From Cyclobacteriaceae bacterium (lineage in GTDB: Bacteria > Bacteroidota > Bacteroidia > Cytophagales > Cyclobacteriaceae), in contig JAKISE010000021.1 of assembly GCA_021648745.1 (NCBI GenBank), positions 1 through 40,187 on the forward strand: DNA of 40,187 nt. The letters are read 5' to 3'. The notes beneath the pieces are model-generated. The model did no database searches. It was not told the origin of the DNA and worked only from the letters and a program-made list of their open reading frames with translations. Both the position numbers and the translations under genes were made by a program. Positions 1 through 8,018 of this stretch are shown here, piece after piece (positions within the stretch are counted from its first letter, which is position 1; every line of letters begins with the position of its first letter).

Positions 1-36
1 GATACAAAAGTGCTGGCAACTCCAGGAACGCCTTAG

Positions 37-999
37 ATGGGTGTAGGGTTTTTTCAGGATGTAGAAAATGAGCTTGATATAAATTATTGCCGATCAAATG
101 ATCTGCCTGTAATAAGACGAGAAACAGGTGGAGGTGCTGTTTACATAGATAAAGGGCAGCTATTTGTTCAATGGATATTTCAACACAGTTCACTACCAAT
201 GCGAGTGGACCAACGGTTTCAACTCTTTGTAAAACCATTGATAGAAACCTATAAGTTCTTTGGAATTAATGCATACTACCACGCAATCAACGATGTTCAT
301 GTTGATGGAAAAAAAATTGTAGGTACAGGAGCTGCCACCATCGGTGAGGCTGAGGTTGTAACAGGTAATTTCCTATTCGACTTTAACTATAATACAATGA
401 TTGATGCTATCAATGTACCAAGTGATGAGTTTCGGGAGGCTGTTCGCAGAAACCTGCTTCATTACCTTACTACAATGAACATTGAGTTGGACAAATTGCC
501 GCCTCGAAGCGAAGTGATATCTGTGTACAGAGATAAATGCCAAGAAGAATTGGGACTTTCGGTTGAGCTAGGAACCTTCACCGATGAAGAGGTTTTTGAA
601 ATGGAGAAGATTGAGGAAAAGTTTGTGAAAGACGATTGGATTTTTCAGACCAAACGAACTCAACCCAAGGATAAAATTTTCAAAGTCCATTTAGGAGTTT
701 GGATTGGACAAGTAACTAAAGAAGTAGAAGGAGGTAAAATGAATGCTCTCATTACAATGAGGAACGATTTTATTTCTGAAGTTAAGTTGACCTTAACTGG
801 TGTTGACTCTTTGAATTATTCTCTTCAAGAGTTAGAAAGTGAATTGATTGGAACCCTGATGGAGTTTGAAACTTTAGAGAAGAAAATCAAAAGTATAACA
901 GAAGGACATCTTTCGAGTAATTGGACATCTGCGATTTATAAAGTAAAAGAATTACAAATGCAACAAACAGGACATGGAGCACTGGCAAGGAGTAATTAA
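37..999 (+). CDS. Lipoate-protein ligase, sLpl(AB)-like, with 5' part cut off by an in-frame TAG
   Basis: Ligase of the LplA/BPL fold that would attach lipoate to LbpA-type carriers. Numbered from the ATG at 37, the lipoate-binding loop RRETGGG lies at residues 27-33 and the catalytic lysine region VDGKKIVGTG at about 89-98, followed by the C-terminal accessory domain. The family normally has about 60-70 residues before the point where this ORF starts. The reading frame is open upstream of the ATG (codons 1-33) and encodes ligase-like sequence up to a TAG at 34-36. Positions 1-60 align without gaps to the second ligase of this window (9043-10254), so ATG 37 is probably not the native start. 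The gene is therefore either a nonsense-mutated pseudogene, a sequencing error, or a truncated product. It is first in the sHdr locus and overlaps the next ORF by 26 nt. Family is clear; functional state is not. Confidence 0.8.
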   Translation: MGVGFFQDVENELDINYCRSNDLPVIRRETGGGAVYIDKGQLFVQWIFQHSSLPMRVDQRFQLFVKPLIETYKFFGINAYYHAINDVHVDGKKIVGTGAATIGEAEVVTGNFLFDFNYNTMIDAINVPSDEFREAVRRNLLHYLTTMNIELDKLPPRSEVISVYRDKCQEELGLSVELGTFTDEEVFEMEKIEEKFVKDDWIFQTKRTQPKDKIFKVHLGVWIGQVTKEVEGGKMNALITMRNDFISEVKLTLTGVDSLNYSLQELESELIGTLMEFETLEKKIKSITEGHLSSNWTSAIYKVKELQMQQTGHGALARSN

Positions 1000-1219
1000 T
1001 GCAAAAGATGTTGCAAAACTTTATAATGAAAAGATCAACCAGTGGTTGCTTTTAGAAGTGATTAAAACGGGAAAGAATAGAAGGGCAGAAGAATTTAAAT
1101 TGATTGCTTTTGATAAGAGCAAAGAGAAAGTAAAGGCCCTGATGGAAGATGACAATTGGGATTGGAATAAGAAATACATTTTCGTTTTTGCCGACCCTGA
1201 CAGCCTTTGTGAGATTTAA
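974..1219 (+). CDS. Small hypothetical protein (81 aa) overlapping the ligase gene
   Basis: I do not recognise the family. The protein is soluble, charged and rich in Lys, Glu and Trp (WLLLEV, NWDWNKKYIFVF), with no signal peptide or membrane segment. It starts 26 nt inside the 3' end of the lipoate ligase in another frame, which suggests translational coupling. It lies 131 nt before the DsrE3-like gene. The composition is protein-like, with alternating hydrophobic and charged residues, and a short conserved accessory protein of the sHdr locus is possible, but nothing in the sequence names its role. Confidence 0.5.
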   Translation: MEHWQGVINAKDVAKLYNEKINQWLLLEVIKTGKNRRAEEFKLIAFDKSKEKVKALMEDDNWDWNKKYIFVFADPDSLCEI

Positions 1220-1350
1220 TGGTAGTTAAAATAAATGGATAAATTTCAATTTTTAATGAACAATAAAATTTGATAATTGAACCTAAAGCAAATAAACGAA
1301 TCAACGATTCAACATTTTATAATTTAAACCTTAACTAAAAGACTTTAAGT

Positions 1351-1737
1351 ATGGATATGGACGATTTAGAAGGAAAGAAAATCCTTGTAATACAAACACA
1401 CGGTGTGGAAACACCCACTAGAACTTATTCGCCACTTTTTTACGCAATGGCAGCTGCTGCGATGGAAATTGAAGTAATGGTATGGTTTACAATGAACGGA
1501 ACCAATCAACTTAAAAAAGGGGAAGCCGAAAAGGTACAGCTAGTAAAAGATAGCAATGTAAACCTTAAAACAATGCTAGAAATGGCAATGGATAGTGAAG
1601 TTGAGTTGCGTGTTTGTCAGCAAAGTCTTGAGTTATGGGATATGAAAGTGGAAGACTTAATTGATGGAGTGGAGATTATGGGAGCTACTAGTATAATCGA
1701 ACTATCCCTTACCTACGATCACGTAATGTATTTCTAA
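1351..1737 (+). CDS. DsrE3-like sulfur-carrier protein
   Basis: DsrE/DsrF-fold protein of 128 aa, the usual size. Family members bind persulfide sulfur on a conserved cysteine and pass it to downstream partners; DsrE3-type proteins are regularly found next to sHdr genes, where they feed sulfane sulfur to the complex. The N-terminal strand KKILVIQTHG and the TRTYSPLFYAMAAAAME helix fit the fold. The only cysteine, C89 in RVCQQSLELW, sits where the active cysteine of DsrE3 lies. The gene is 38 nt upstream of lbpA1, the order known from sHdr loci (dsrE3-lbpA-hdrC1B1A). Function in sulfur relay follows from the family and context, not from the sequence alone. Confidence 0.75.
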   Translation: MDMDDLEGKKILVIQTHGVETPTRTYSPLFYAMAAAAMEIEVMVWFTMNGTNQLKKGEAEKVQLVKDSNVNLKTMLEMAMDSEVELRVCQQSLELWDMKVEDLIDGVEIMGATSIIELSLTYDHVMYF

Positions 1738-1775
1738 GAAATTAATTAAAGAATTTAATATATAACCTAATCAAT

Positions 1776-2246
1776 ATGGCACACGAAGAAGTAAATAGCT
1801 GTGTAATTCTCAAAGACCTACATTATAGTGTAAAAAACAACACTTGGGTAAGAGTAGTTGATGATTCTACCGTAGTAGTTGGCATGACTGACATTGCACA
1901 AAGTTTAGCAGGAGCATTATTACACGCAAAAACTAAAAGTGTTGGAACTGCACGTAGACTTGGAAAACCAATTGCTACTGTAGAAAGTGGAAAATATGTA
2001 GGCCCTGTAAAATCACCTGTAGCTGGTGAGATTACCAAGGTAAATGAAGCATTGGTAGGCGATGCAGGTTTAATTAATAGGAGCCCTTATAATGATGGCT
2101 GGATTGTAGAAATGAAATGTGAAAACCTTGCTGCTGACCTTGCGGAGCTGTTAACCGGAGACGATGCAGTTGCTGCGTACAAAGAGAAGATTGAAACGGA
2201 TGGTATCGAATGTACGCATCTTGATGGATCTGATACTTATGCATAA
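1776..2246 (+). CDS. lbpA: LbpA1, lipoate-binding protein (GcvH-like) of the sHdr system
   Basis: GcvH-fold carrier of 156 aa. The lipoylation site is K73 in the motif TVESGKYVGPVKSP, which differs from the GcvH consensus (ESVKAAS) as LbpA proteins do. The barrel-forming segments HYSVKNNTWVRV and PVAGEITKVN flank it. LbpA is the proposed lipoamide partner of the sHdr complex, carrying sulfur intermediates on the dithiolane arm in the cytoplasm. No gcvT or gcvP is in the window, and the gene sits directly between dsrE3 and hdrC1, so a glycine-cleavage role is unlikely. The C-terminus (about residues 127-156, acidic) extends past the usual GcvH end. LbpA2 at 7572-8018 is a diverged paralogue. 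Confidence 0.85.
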   Translation: MAHEEVNSCVILKDLHYSVKNNTWVRVVDDSTVVVGMTDIAQSLAGALLHAKTKSVGTARRLGKPIATVESGKYVGPVKSPVAGEITKVNEALVGDAGLINRSPYNDGWIVEMKCENLAADLAELLTGDDAVAAYKEKIETDGIECTHLDGSDTYA

Positions 2247-2251
2247 CTAAT

Positions 2252-2322
2252 GTCATTGTAGGGAGGTACGACCGAAGCAATCCCTAATTTGGGACAGATT
2301 GCTTCATTATGTTCGCAATGAC
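2252..2322. repeat. Dispersed palindromic repeat, copy 1
   Basis: Two nested inverted repeats: GTCATTG (from 2252) pairs with CAATGAC (to 2322), and GAAGCAAT (2274-2281) pairs with ATTGCTTC (2298-2305). It fills the gap between lbpA1 and hdrC1. Copies of the same family are at 18567-18680 and 22287-22543. The unit is a REP-like element; it may fold in the operon mRNA but has no T-tract, so I do not call it a terminator. Confidence 0.75.
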
Positions 2323-2383
2323 GGTTAAGATGAAAAGGTCAAGCAGAATTAAATTTATAAACTAACTAAATCTACTGACAATT

Positions 2384-3094
2384 ATGATGGCATTAGACTT
2401 AAGCCAGAACAAACATTCAGATGTTAGCATGGATGAAAAGGATAGACTTTTTGATGAAGTCAAATCCGATGAAAGATGGGAGCATGTATTGTATGGTTGT
2501 TATGAATGTGGCATTTGTGTTGCAGCTTGTCCTTCGGCAAGGTTCTACGATTTTAGTCCACGACTAATTGCTCAAGCAGTTGCTCGTGAAGATACTGATC
2601 TCATTTATACCTTAATGTCTGATAGTATTTGGGATTGCTCTCAATGCTTTTCGTGTGATAGATGCCCGAGGCAGAATTCACCTGGTCAGATTATAACGAT
2701 TATGCGTGAGGTGGCAGTTAAAAATGGATTAGGAACGGCCAAAGAAGCACTCGCAGGTTATGGCAGAATTATCTATAAAATTATGCTTACGGGTACACAG
2801 GTTTCACCAGATATGCTTCAACCAGATGCATTTCCTGATTGGGGAACCCATGTATATGAAATTGCTGACAACTTAGACGATTGGCGTAGAGCACTACCAC
2901 CAGAGACACTACATACGACAGAAACTTCTTGGGTAATTGATGATAAAACAATCATTGAACTCTATCTAATATGGCATATGACTGGTGTAATGGATCTAAT
3001 TGCAGGAGTAGATGAAGGCTTATACGACATCATTGTTGATGTAATGGAAGAAAGGCTTGAAGAGGCTGGATACGATGATGTAACTTTTGATTAA
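2384..3094 (+). CDS. hdrC1: sHdrC1, iron-sulfur electron-transfer subunit
   Basis: HdrC-type ferredoxin subunit of 236 aa that links the FAD subunit HdrA to HdrB. First cluster motif C39-x2-C42-x2-C45-x3-C49-P (CYECGICVAACP) is classical. The second, C85-x2-C88-x2-C91-x2-C94-P (CSQCFSCDRCP), has x2 instead of x3 before the last cysteine. A helical C-terminal domain of about 120 residues follows. ATG 2384 and ATG 2387 are adjacent and either may be used. It is followed after 15 nt by hdrB1. Expected in the cytoplasmic sHdr complex. Confidence 0.85.
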   Translation: MMALDLSQNKHSDVSMDEKDRLFDEVKSDERWEHVLYGCYECGICVAACPSARFYDFSPRLIAQAVAREDTDLIYTLMSDSIWDCSQCFSCDRCPRQNSPGQIITIMREVAVKNGLGTAKEALAGYGRIIYKIMLTGTQVSPDMLQPDAFPDWGTHVYEIADNLDDWRRALPPETLHTTETSWVIDDKTIIELYLIWHMTGVMDLIAGVDEGLYDIIVDVMEERLEEAGYDDVTFD

Positions 3095-3109
3095 TTAAAC
3101 CTAAAAACT

Positions 3110-4303
3110 ATGAGTTTTTCAGATATACCAATATTAAAAGCAGAGGATAGGAAATTTAAAGCAGATCCTACCAAAGCACCTAAATCAGATTTAAGAGAAG
3201 AGCTTTTTCAATTAGAAAAAGAAGGTGAGCTGGAAGTACAGAGGGTGCCAGATAATTACATGGAGCTTACAACTAAATATGGTAGAACTAAAAAAATACC
3301 TTTAGAAAAAACTTGGCATCATAAAAGTTGTGGCCAATGTGGTCATATCCCTGGGTATTCAGCTTCTATATTCTGGCTAAACAGACAGTTTGGGTTGGAT
3401 TATCACGATCCTACAGATCAAACTTCTTGTACGGCTTGGAATTATTATGCCTCAGCTACCTCAAACCCTGAAGCACAAGCTGCAGTTGCTATTCGAAACT
3501 TTGCAGCAGCTGATGAGGTTGGCTATTTCCCAATCATCCATTGTGGTACAAGTTTTGGTCATTATAAAGAAGTGCGTCACGCCTTAGTTCACCAGCCTGA
3601 GTTACGAAGGAAGGTGAGAAAGATAATGGAGAAGCTTGGGAAAAAGTTGATTGTTCCTGAAGAGATTGTTCATTACAGCGAGTGGGTATTGGCTATGAAA
3701 GATAAGATAGCGGAAAGGCAAACGGTTGATATGAGTATGATTACAGCTACAGTACACCCTGCTTGTCATTACCACAAATTAGTGGAAGAAGATGCTATTT
3801 ATGATAGTGAAATATACGGAGCGCAACGAACTGCAATCATCACAGGCACATTGCAAAAATTAGGAATTAATGTAGGAGATTATTCCACTTGGTACGATTG
3901 CTGTGGATTTGGGTTTAGACATATTCTTGTTTCCAGAGATTTCTCTAGATCATTCTCAGTGCAAAGAAAGATTGAAGTAATGATTGAGGAAGTGAACCCT
4001 GACGTGACTGTAACACATGATACAGGTTGTGTTACCACACTTGATCAAAGTCAGTTTGCAGGTAAAGCACACGGTAAAAAAGTGGGTTTACCCGTAATGT
4101 CTGATTCTCAAATTGCGGCTTTAGCAATGGGAGCACATCCTTATAAAGTATTACAACTGCACTGGCACAATACGGACAACAAGGCCTTCTTACAAAAATT
4201 AGGATTTGATACAGATAAGCTTTGGGCTGAATTTCAAGCAGAAATTAAAGAAATAAAAGACGGTAAGAAACAGTATATGTCTTGGGAAGACGCTGACCGT
4301 TAA
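3110..4303 (+). CDS. hdrB1: sHdrB1, CCG-domain subunit
   Basis: HdrB-like protein of 397 aa with two CCG modules, the domain that in methanogen HdrB binds two noncubane [4Fe-4S] clusters at the disulfide-cleaving site. Module 1 cysteines are C74, C77, C107 and C145: the CC pair is reduced to a single Cys and CxxC to one Cys (HCGTSFGH). Module 2 has C219 (HPACHYH), C264-C265 (YDCCGFG) and C307 (TGCVTT). The set is thinner than in canonical HdrB, in line with sHdr subunits working on a different substrate. There is an N-terminal extension of about 70 residues. Gene spacing (15 nt before, 25 nt after) places it in the hdrC1-B1-A operon. Confidence 0.85.
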   Translation: MSFSDIPILKAEDRKFKADPTKAPKSDLREELFQLEKEGELEVQRVPDNYMELTTKYGRTKKIPLEKTWHHKSCGQCGHIPGYSASIFWLNRQFGLDYHDPTDQTSCTAWNYYASATSNPEAQAAVAIRNFAAADEVGYFPIIHCGTSFGHYKEVRHALVHQPELRRKVRKIMEKLGKKLIVPEEIVHYSEWVLAMKDKIAERQTVDMSMITATVHPACHYHKLVEEDAIYDSEIYGAQRTAIITGTLQKLGINVGDYSTWYDCCGFGFRHILVSRDFSRSFSVQRKIEVMIEEVNPDVTVTHDTGCVTTLDQSQFAGKAHGKKVGLPVMSDSQIAALAMGAHPYKVLQLHWHNTDNKAFLQKLGFDTDKLWAEFQAEIKEIKDGKKQYMSWEDADR

Positions 4304-4328
4304 ACTTAAAATATTTAATAGAATTAAT

Positions 4329-5387
4329 ATGGCTAACGAAAATATACTAATCATAGGTGGAGGCCCAACAGGACTAGAAGCCGCACGAGGCATTGCTGAT
4401 TTAGGTTATAAAGCAATTCTTGTTGAAAAAAGAGAGATACTTGGTGGAACACCTGAAGCCTCTGGATATGCAGCACTTACGCCAGACATGCGCGATGCTG
4501 GCGAAGCGATGCAAGAAATGCGAGATGCGGTTGAGAATAACCCTAACGTAGAAATAATGCTTAACACCGAAGTAACTGGTTCAACTGGCTCAACAGGTGA
4601 TTTTAAAGTAAGCGCAAATACTGGAGGGAAAGATATTACGATTGAGGCTGGTGCAGTAATAATTGCTACTGGTTTCACACATTTCGATCCAGGAAGAGAA
4701 ACGCAGAAATACGGCTACTATGAGCACGATGATGTGGTGACTTTAGTAGATGCTGAAAAACTATTGAAGTCAGGCAACTTTGTACGTCCTTCAACAGGTG
4801 AAAAACCTAAACGAGTAGCATTCATCCAATGTGTAGGTTCTAGAGATCGCCAAATTGGTAACGAGTATTGTTCCAAAGTTTGCTGTGGTATTTCTTCTAA
4901 GCAAGCGATAGAAATTAGAGAGATGTTACCAGATTGTAAAGTGTTTATTTTCTATATAGATATGCGTATGTATGGCTATTGGGAAAATGAAATTTACTGG
5001 CCTGCACAAGAAAAGCATAAGGTAAATTACATCAAAGGAATGGCCACGGAGATTATTAAAAAGGGCGACACTTTGATTGTAAAAGGAGAAGATACCACTA
5101 TGAGAAGACCAATGGAAGTGCCAATGGATATGGTAATTCTAGCGGTAGGAATGGAGCCAAGTGCTGGTACCATTGCAGTAGCTGACATCTTCGGTGTTCA
5201 TAAAAATAAATACAAATTTATTGAAACCATTGGTGGTGCTCTTAATACGGTATCGACTAATGTAGAAGGTGTAATGGCTGCAGGAGCCTGTACAGGCCCA
5301 TCTGATTTAGAAGATTGTATATCTGCTGCCGGAGCTGCCGCAATGAAATCAATCGCAGCAGTAAGAAGAGTAGCAGTGCCCGCTTAA
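4329..5387 (+). CDS. hdrA: sHdrA, FAD and [4Fe-4S] subunit
   Basis: Flavin subunit of the sHdr complex, 352 aa, the compact sHdrA form that lacks the extra ferredoxin domains of methanogen HdrA. The FAD-binding Rossmann motif IIGGGPTGLEAA is at residues 8-19 with the acidic end VEK at about 32-34. A second nucleotide-binding ATGFTHFD is at 113-120, a four-Cys set C168, C181, C185, C186 (QCVGSR, YCSKVCCG) binds one [4Fe-4S], and the C-terminal FAD motif GVMAAGACTGP is present. It takes electrons from HdrB/HdrC and is the branch point for electron transfer. Tightly linked to hdrB1 and to sHdrH (9 nt). Confidence 0.9.
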   Translation: MANENILIIGGGPTGLEAARGIADLGYKAILVEKREILGGTPEASGYAALTPDMRDAGEAMQEMRDAVENNPNVEIMLNTEVTGSTGSTGDFKVSANTGGKDITIEAGAVIIATGFTHFDPGRETQKYGYYEHDDVVTLVDAEKLLKSGNFVRPSTGEKPKRVAFIQCVGSRDRQIGNEYCSKVCCGISSKQAIEIREMLPDCKVFIFYIDMRMYGYWENEIYWPAQEKHKVNYIKGMATEIIKKGDTLIVKGEDTTMRRPMEVPMDMVILAVGMEPSAGTIAVADIFGVHKNKYKFIETIGGALNTVSTNVEGVMAAGACTGPSDLEDCISAAGAAAMKSIAAVRRVAVPA

Positions 5388-5396
5388 GTAGAATTT

Positions 5397-6140
5397 ATGA
5401 GTCAGGTAATTGACATGCATGTGTGCCAGGAGTTTATGAAAGAAACACTTGGAAGAATTGAGAAGGAAGATTTGGTTGAAATCGCCTCTTTACTAGAAGT
5501 AAAAAGTGCCTTTCTCCAAGAAAACCTTCATCAAGTAGAATTGCCAACTTTAACAAAAGAGGAACTCACAGCTATTTTTAAAACTATATTTATTACCAAT
5601 AGAAAGGTGAAATTGATGTTTGAAACCTATTCATTGGAGGAGTATAAAACTAGCTTTTATAAGTTGTTATACGATGAAAAACCAGTAAAGGAGAGGTTTC
5701 AGAATTTTATGGATAGCCATAAAAAATTAGATACCTACTTACGATATGATTTAGCAGGTGAATTGCTTCATTATAATAATCCTGATAAATACTGGCTGTG
5801 GAATCGTTGGGTTTGGGATCCTGAGATTAATACTGGCGCTCTTCCATTAGTAGTAAGCGAAGAATTTAACCTCTCTGCCGCTACATATAGCGAAATGTAT
5901 ATGAACGTGGGCAAGGCAATAACCTTTGTACACGCAATGGCTGAAGCCGTTGAATTTCAGTTTATAAACCGATCGTTATTTGGAACAGATGTGTATCTGA
6001 GCTGCGTGTATGTGATTTATGCTTACACCGTGTTTAAGGTAAAAATGACTGACGAATTTAATAAAGTGATGCCACCATTAGCTGAATTCTCCAAGAGAAT
6101 ATTGGGTGTTCATCAAAGAAAAAGCCCTGTGCTTGCATAG
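5397..6140 (+). CDS. sHdrH-like conserved protein of the sHdr locus
   Basis: Protein of 247 aa without known catalytic motifs and without Fe-S cysteine patterns. It is predicted to be all-helical and soluble, with aromatic-rich stretches such as YWLWNRWVWDP at about residue 131. Position directly after hdrA (9 nt), before the HdrC-HdrB fusion gene, is exactly that of the 'hyp'/sHdrH gene of sHdr clusters, and size agrees. Its role is not known; a structural or assembly part of the complex is possible. The assignment rests mainly on synteny. Confidence 0.65.
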   Translation: MSQVIDMHVCQEFMKETLGRIEKEDLVEIASLLEVKSAFLQENLHQVELPTLTKEELTAIFKTIFITNRKVKLMFETYSLEEYKTSFYKLLYDEKPVKERFQNFMDSHKKLDTYLRYDLAGELLHYNNPDKYWLWNRWVWDPEINTGALPLVVSEEFNLSAATYSEMYMNVGKAITFVHAMAEAVEFQFINRSLFGTDVYLSCVYVIYAYTVFKVKMTDEFNKVMPPLAEFSKRILGVHQRKSPVLA

Positions 6141-6255
6141 TGTTTGTTAAGATATAAAATGTATAGAATAGACAAAAGAACGAGACTAGATGTATAGTTT
6201 ATTTCAGAACAGACACGTATTAAAAAGAATTAAAAATTTAATTAATTGAGATATT

Positions 6256-7515
6256 ATGCCAATTGATAAAAAACAGATAATCGAAAAAGAAATGGCCGTT
6301 GTAGATGGCATTGAATTGGGGCCAGATTGGAACCGGATGTTCGAGCAACGTGTAATTTTTGATTATAATACAGATACTTTAGACAAAGTACGTGACCTAG
6401 AAGGAGCTGAATCCATTGGGGCTTGTTACCAGTGTGGCCAATGCATACCTGTTTGCCCAGTGGATGCCGTGGGTGAATATGGCCCAATGCGAGTGTTTTC
6501 GGATTTGTTAAGGGGTAAGGATTTGTTCGAATCAGATGAACTTTGGAAATGTACTACCTGTATGAACTGCCTTCGTGTGTGCCCAAAAGAGGTAGATATG
6601 ATTAAAATTATGCCGGCTGTGCGTGAAGAAGCAGTAATGGAAGGCAATGTACCGGATGAATTACAAGAAGCATTTGAAAATACATTCGAATACGGAAATC
6701 CATTAGGAGAATCGCAACGCAAGCGTGCCGATTGGATTACAGAAACTAATTCGGAGGTACCTTTAATGAAGGATAAAAAAGAAGCCGATTTACTTTGGTT
6801 TGTAGAGTGCTATCCAGCCTATCACGGTCGTGGTAAAGAAACCAGTAGGGATATGGCTACCATACTTAATACACTTAAAGCTGACTTTGGGGTACTCGGA
6901 ACGGAAGAAAAATGCTCTTGTGACTCACAACGATTGGCAGGTGAAGTTGGTCTTTTCGAAGAATTTGCAGAGCAAAACATTAAAACATTCAGTAAATATA
7001 AGTTCAAGCAAATGTTGGTGACTGATCCTCATGCGCTTAATGCCTTGCGTAAGGAATATCCTAAGCACGGTGGAGAATATGACGTAATTCACTACACCAC
7101 GTATTTAGCTCCCTTAATGGATAAGCTAAATATGACCAATAAACTTGATTATAAAGTTACCTTCCATGATCCTTGTTATTTAGGTCGCCATAATGGAGAG
7201 TACGAAGCGCCTCGAAAAATTTTAGATGCCATTCCGGGAGTAGAATTGGTTGAGATGGGTCGTTGCAAGGAACAAAGTTACTGCTGTGGTGGCGGTGGTG
7301 GCGGCATGTGGCTCGATGGCTTTATGTCAGACCACGTAAACGAACGCCTCTCTGAAAACAGAGTAAAAGAGGCTGTTGAAACAGGTGCTGATTTACTAGT
7401 GGTTTGTTGCCCTTACGAAATATCAAGATTTGAGGATGCAGTAAAATCAACAGGCAACGAAGGTAAACTAGCTGTTAAAGATATAGCTGAACTTATAGTG
7501 GAAGCAATGGGGTAA
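6256..7515 (+). CDS. HdrC-HdrB fusion (HdrD-like), sHdr second HdrB module
   Basis: A 419-aa fusion of a two-cluster ferredoxin domain and an HdrB-type CCG domain. Ferredoxin motifs are C57/C60/C63/C67 (CYQCGQCIPVCP) and C99/C102/C105/C109 (CTTCMNCLRVCP). CCG module 1 is altered: C185 plus KCSC (C220, C222) instead of the usual CCG. Module 2 has C307 (HDPCYLG), C337 and C343-C344 (SYCCGGGGGG) and C384-C385. In other sHdr loci HdrC2 and HdrB2 are separate; a fused protein together with etfAB is what I recall as the second (HdrB3/Etf) type of sHdr cluster, which I cannot verify here. The protein is clearly homologous along its length to residues 290-687 of the membrane protein at 13416-15479. 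Confidence 0.85.
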   Translation: MPIDKKQIIEKEMAVVDGIELGPDWNRMFEQRVIFDYNTDTLDKVRDLEGAESIGACYQCGQCIPVCPVDAVGEYGPMRVFSDLLRGKDLFESDELWKCTTCMNCLRVCPKEVDMIKIMPAVREEAVMEGNVPDELQEAFENTFEYGNPLGESQRKRADWITETNSEVPLMKDKKEADLLWFVECYPAYHGRGKETSRDMATILNTLKADFGVLGTEEKCSCDSQRLAGEVGLFEEFAEQNIKTFSKYKFKQMLVTDPHALNALRKEYPKHGGEYDVIHYTTYLAPLMDKLNMTNKLDYKVTFHDPCYLGRHNGEYEAPRKILDAIPGVELVEMGRCKEQSYCCGGGGGGMWLDGFMSDHVNERLSENRVKEAVETGADLLVVCCPYEISRFEDAVKSTGNEGKLAVKDIAELIVEAMG

Positions 7516-7522
7516 TATACAC

Positions 7523-7555
7523 AGACCTGACAGGTTTTTGAAACCGGTCAGGTCT
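7523..7555. repeat. Strong stem-loop between the fusion gene and lbpA2
   Basis: AGACCTGAC (7523-7531) pairs with GTCAGGTCT (7547-7555), and GGTTT pairs with AAACC inside, leaving loop TTG. One base on each side (7532, 7546) is unpaired. No T-run follows on either strand, so it may be an mRNA-stabilising or dispersed hairpin rather than an intrinsic terminator. It sits 8 nt after a stop codon and 16 nt before the next ATG. Confidence 0.7.
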
Positions 7556-7571
7556 AAAAATAAAAACATAA

Positions 7572-8018
7572 ATGATAAAAATAGATAAATACGATGTTGA
7601 CACCTCCTTGTTCTATGATGCTAATGAGCATTATTGGGTAAAGATAGAAGGCAATGTTGCCAAGGTAGGAATGAGTCCGTTGATTCAAGAAACAAGTGGT
7701 GCTTTTGTGGCAGTTCAAATGAATGCTTTAGGAAAAGAGTTCTCTAAAGGAGAAGGCTTTGGAACTATTGAAGCTGAAAAGCATGTAGGCCCATTAAAGG
7801 CTCCGTTATCTGGCAAAATAACTAAAGTCAACCAAGAGGTAATCGAAAACCCTCGATTGATTAACTACGATGCTTACGGTGATGGTTGGTTGGTAGAAAT
7901 GGAGTTAACTAATGCCGAGAATGAAGTCTTAGACCTCATCATAGGAGAAGATAAAGTGGTGGAATGGTTTAAATCAGAACTTAAAAAATTTGAAGACAAA
8001 GGATGGATAGCACAGTAG
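7572..8018 (+). CDS. lbpA: LbpA2, lipoate-binding protein (GcvH-like)
   Basis: Second GcvH-fold lipoate carrier, 148 aa. Lipoylation lysine K70 in TIEAEKHVGPLKAP; flanking barrel strands YWVKIEGNVAKVGM and PLSGKITKVNQEV. The protein has the same layout as LbpA1 but differs at most positions, so the two are old paralogues and could serve different partners. The 3' end overlaps the LipS1-like gene by 16 nt, suggesting coupled expression of carrier and lipoylation enzyme. Confidence 0.85.
   Translation: MIKIDKYDVDTSLFYDANEHYWVKIEGNVAKVGMSPLIQETSGAFVAVQMNALGKEFSKGEGFGTIEAEKHVGPLKAPLSGKITKVNQEVIENPRLINYDAYGDGWLVEMELTNAENEVLDLIIGEDKVVEWFKSELKKFEDKGWIAQ

Noticed and set aside
1264..1272. TAAAATTTG as a -7 box for the DsrE3-like gene
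   Set aside because: It has one extra base relative to TAnnTTTG and no -33 box; too weak to list as a promoter.
1776..2246. Glycine cleavage H protein (GcvH) as the name for the two lipoyl carriers
   Set aside because: No gcvT or gcvP genes are near, the lysine motif differs from GcvH, and both sit within sHdr and lipoate-assembly genes, so LbpA fits better.
6256..7515. Lactate-utilisation or glycolate oxidase Fe-S subunit (LldE/GlcF-like)
   Set aside because: The CCG-domain fusion shape is shared, but there is no LldF/G or flavin oxidase partner, while HdrA, HdrB1 and LbpA lie beside it.
7523..7555. Rho-independent terminator after the HdrC-HdrB fusion gene
   Set aside because: The stem is strong but no T-run follows on either strand, and the next gene of the same pathway starts 16 nt later.
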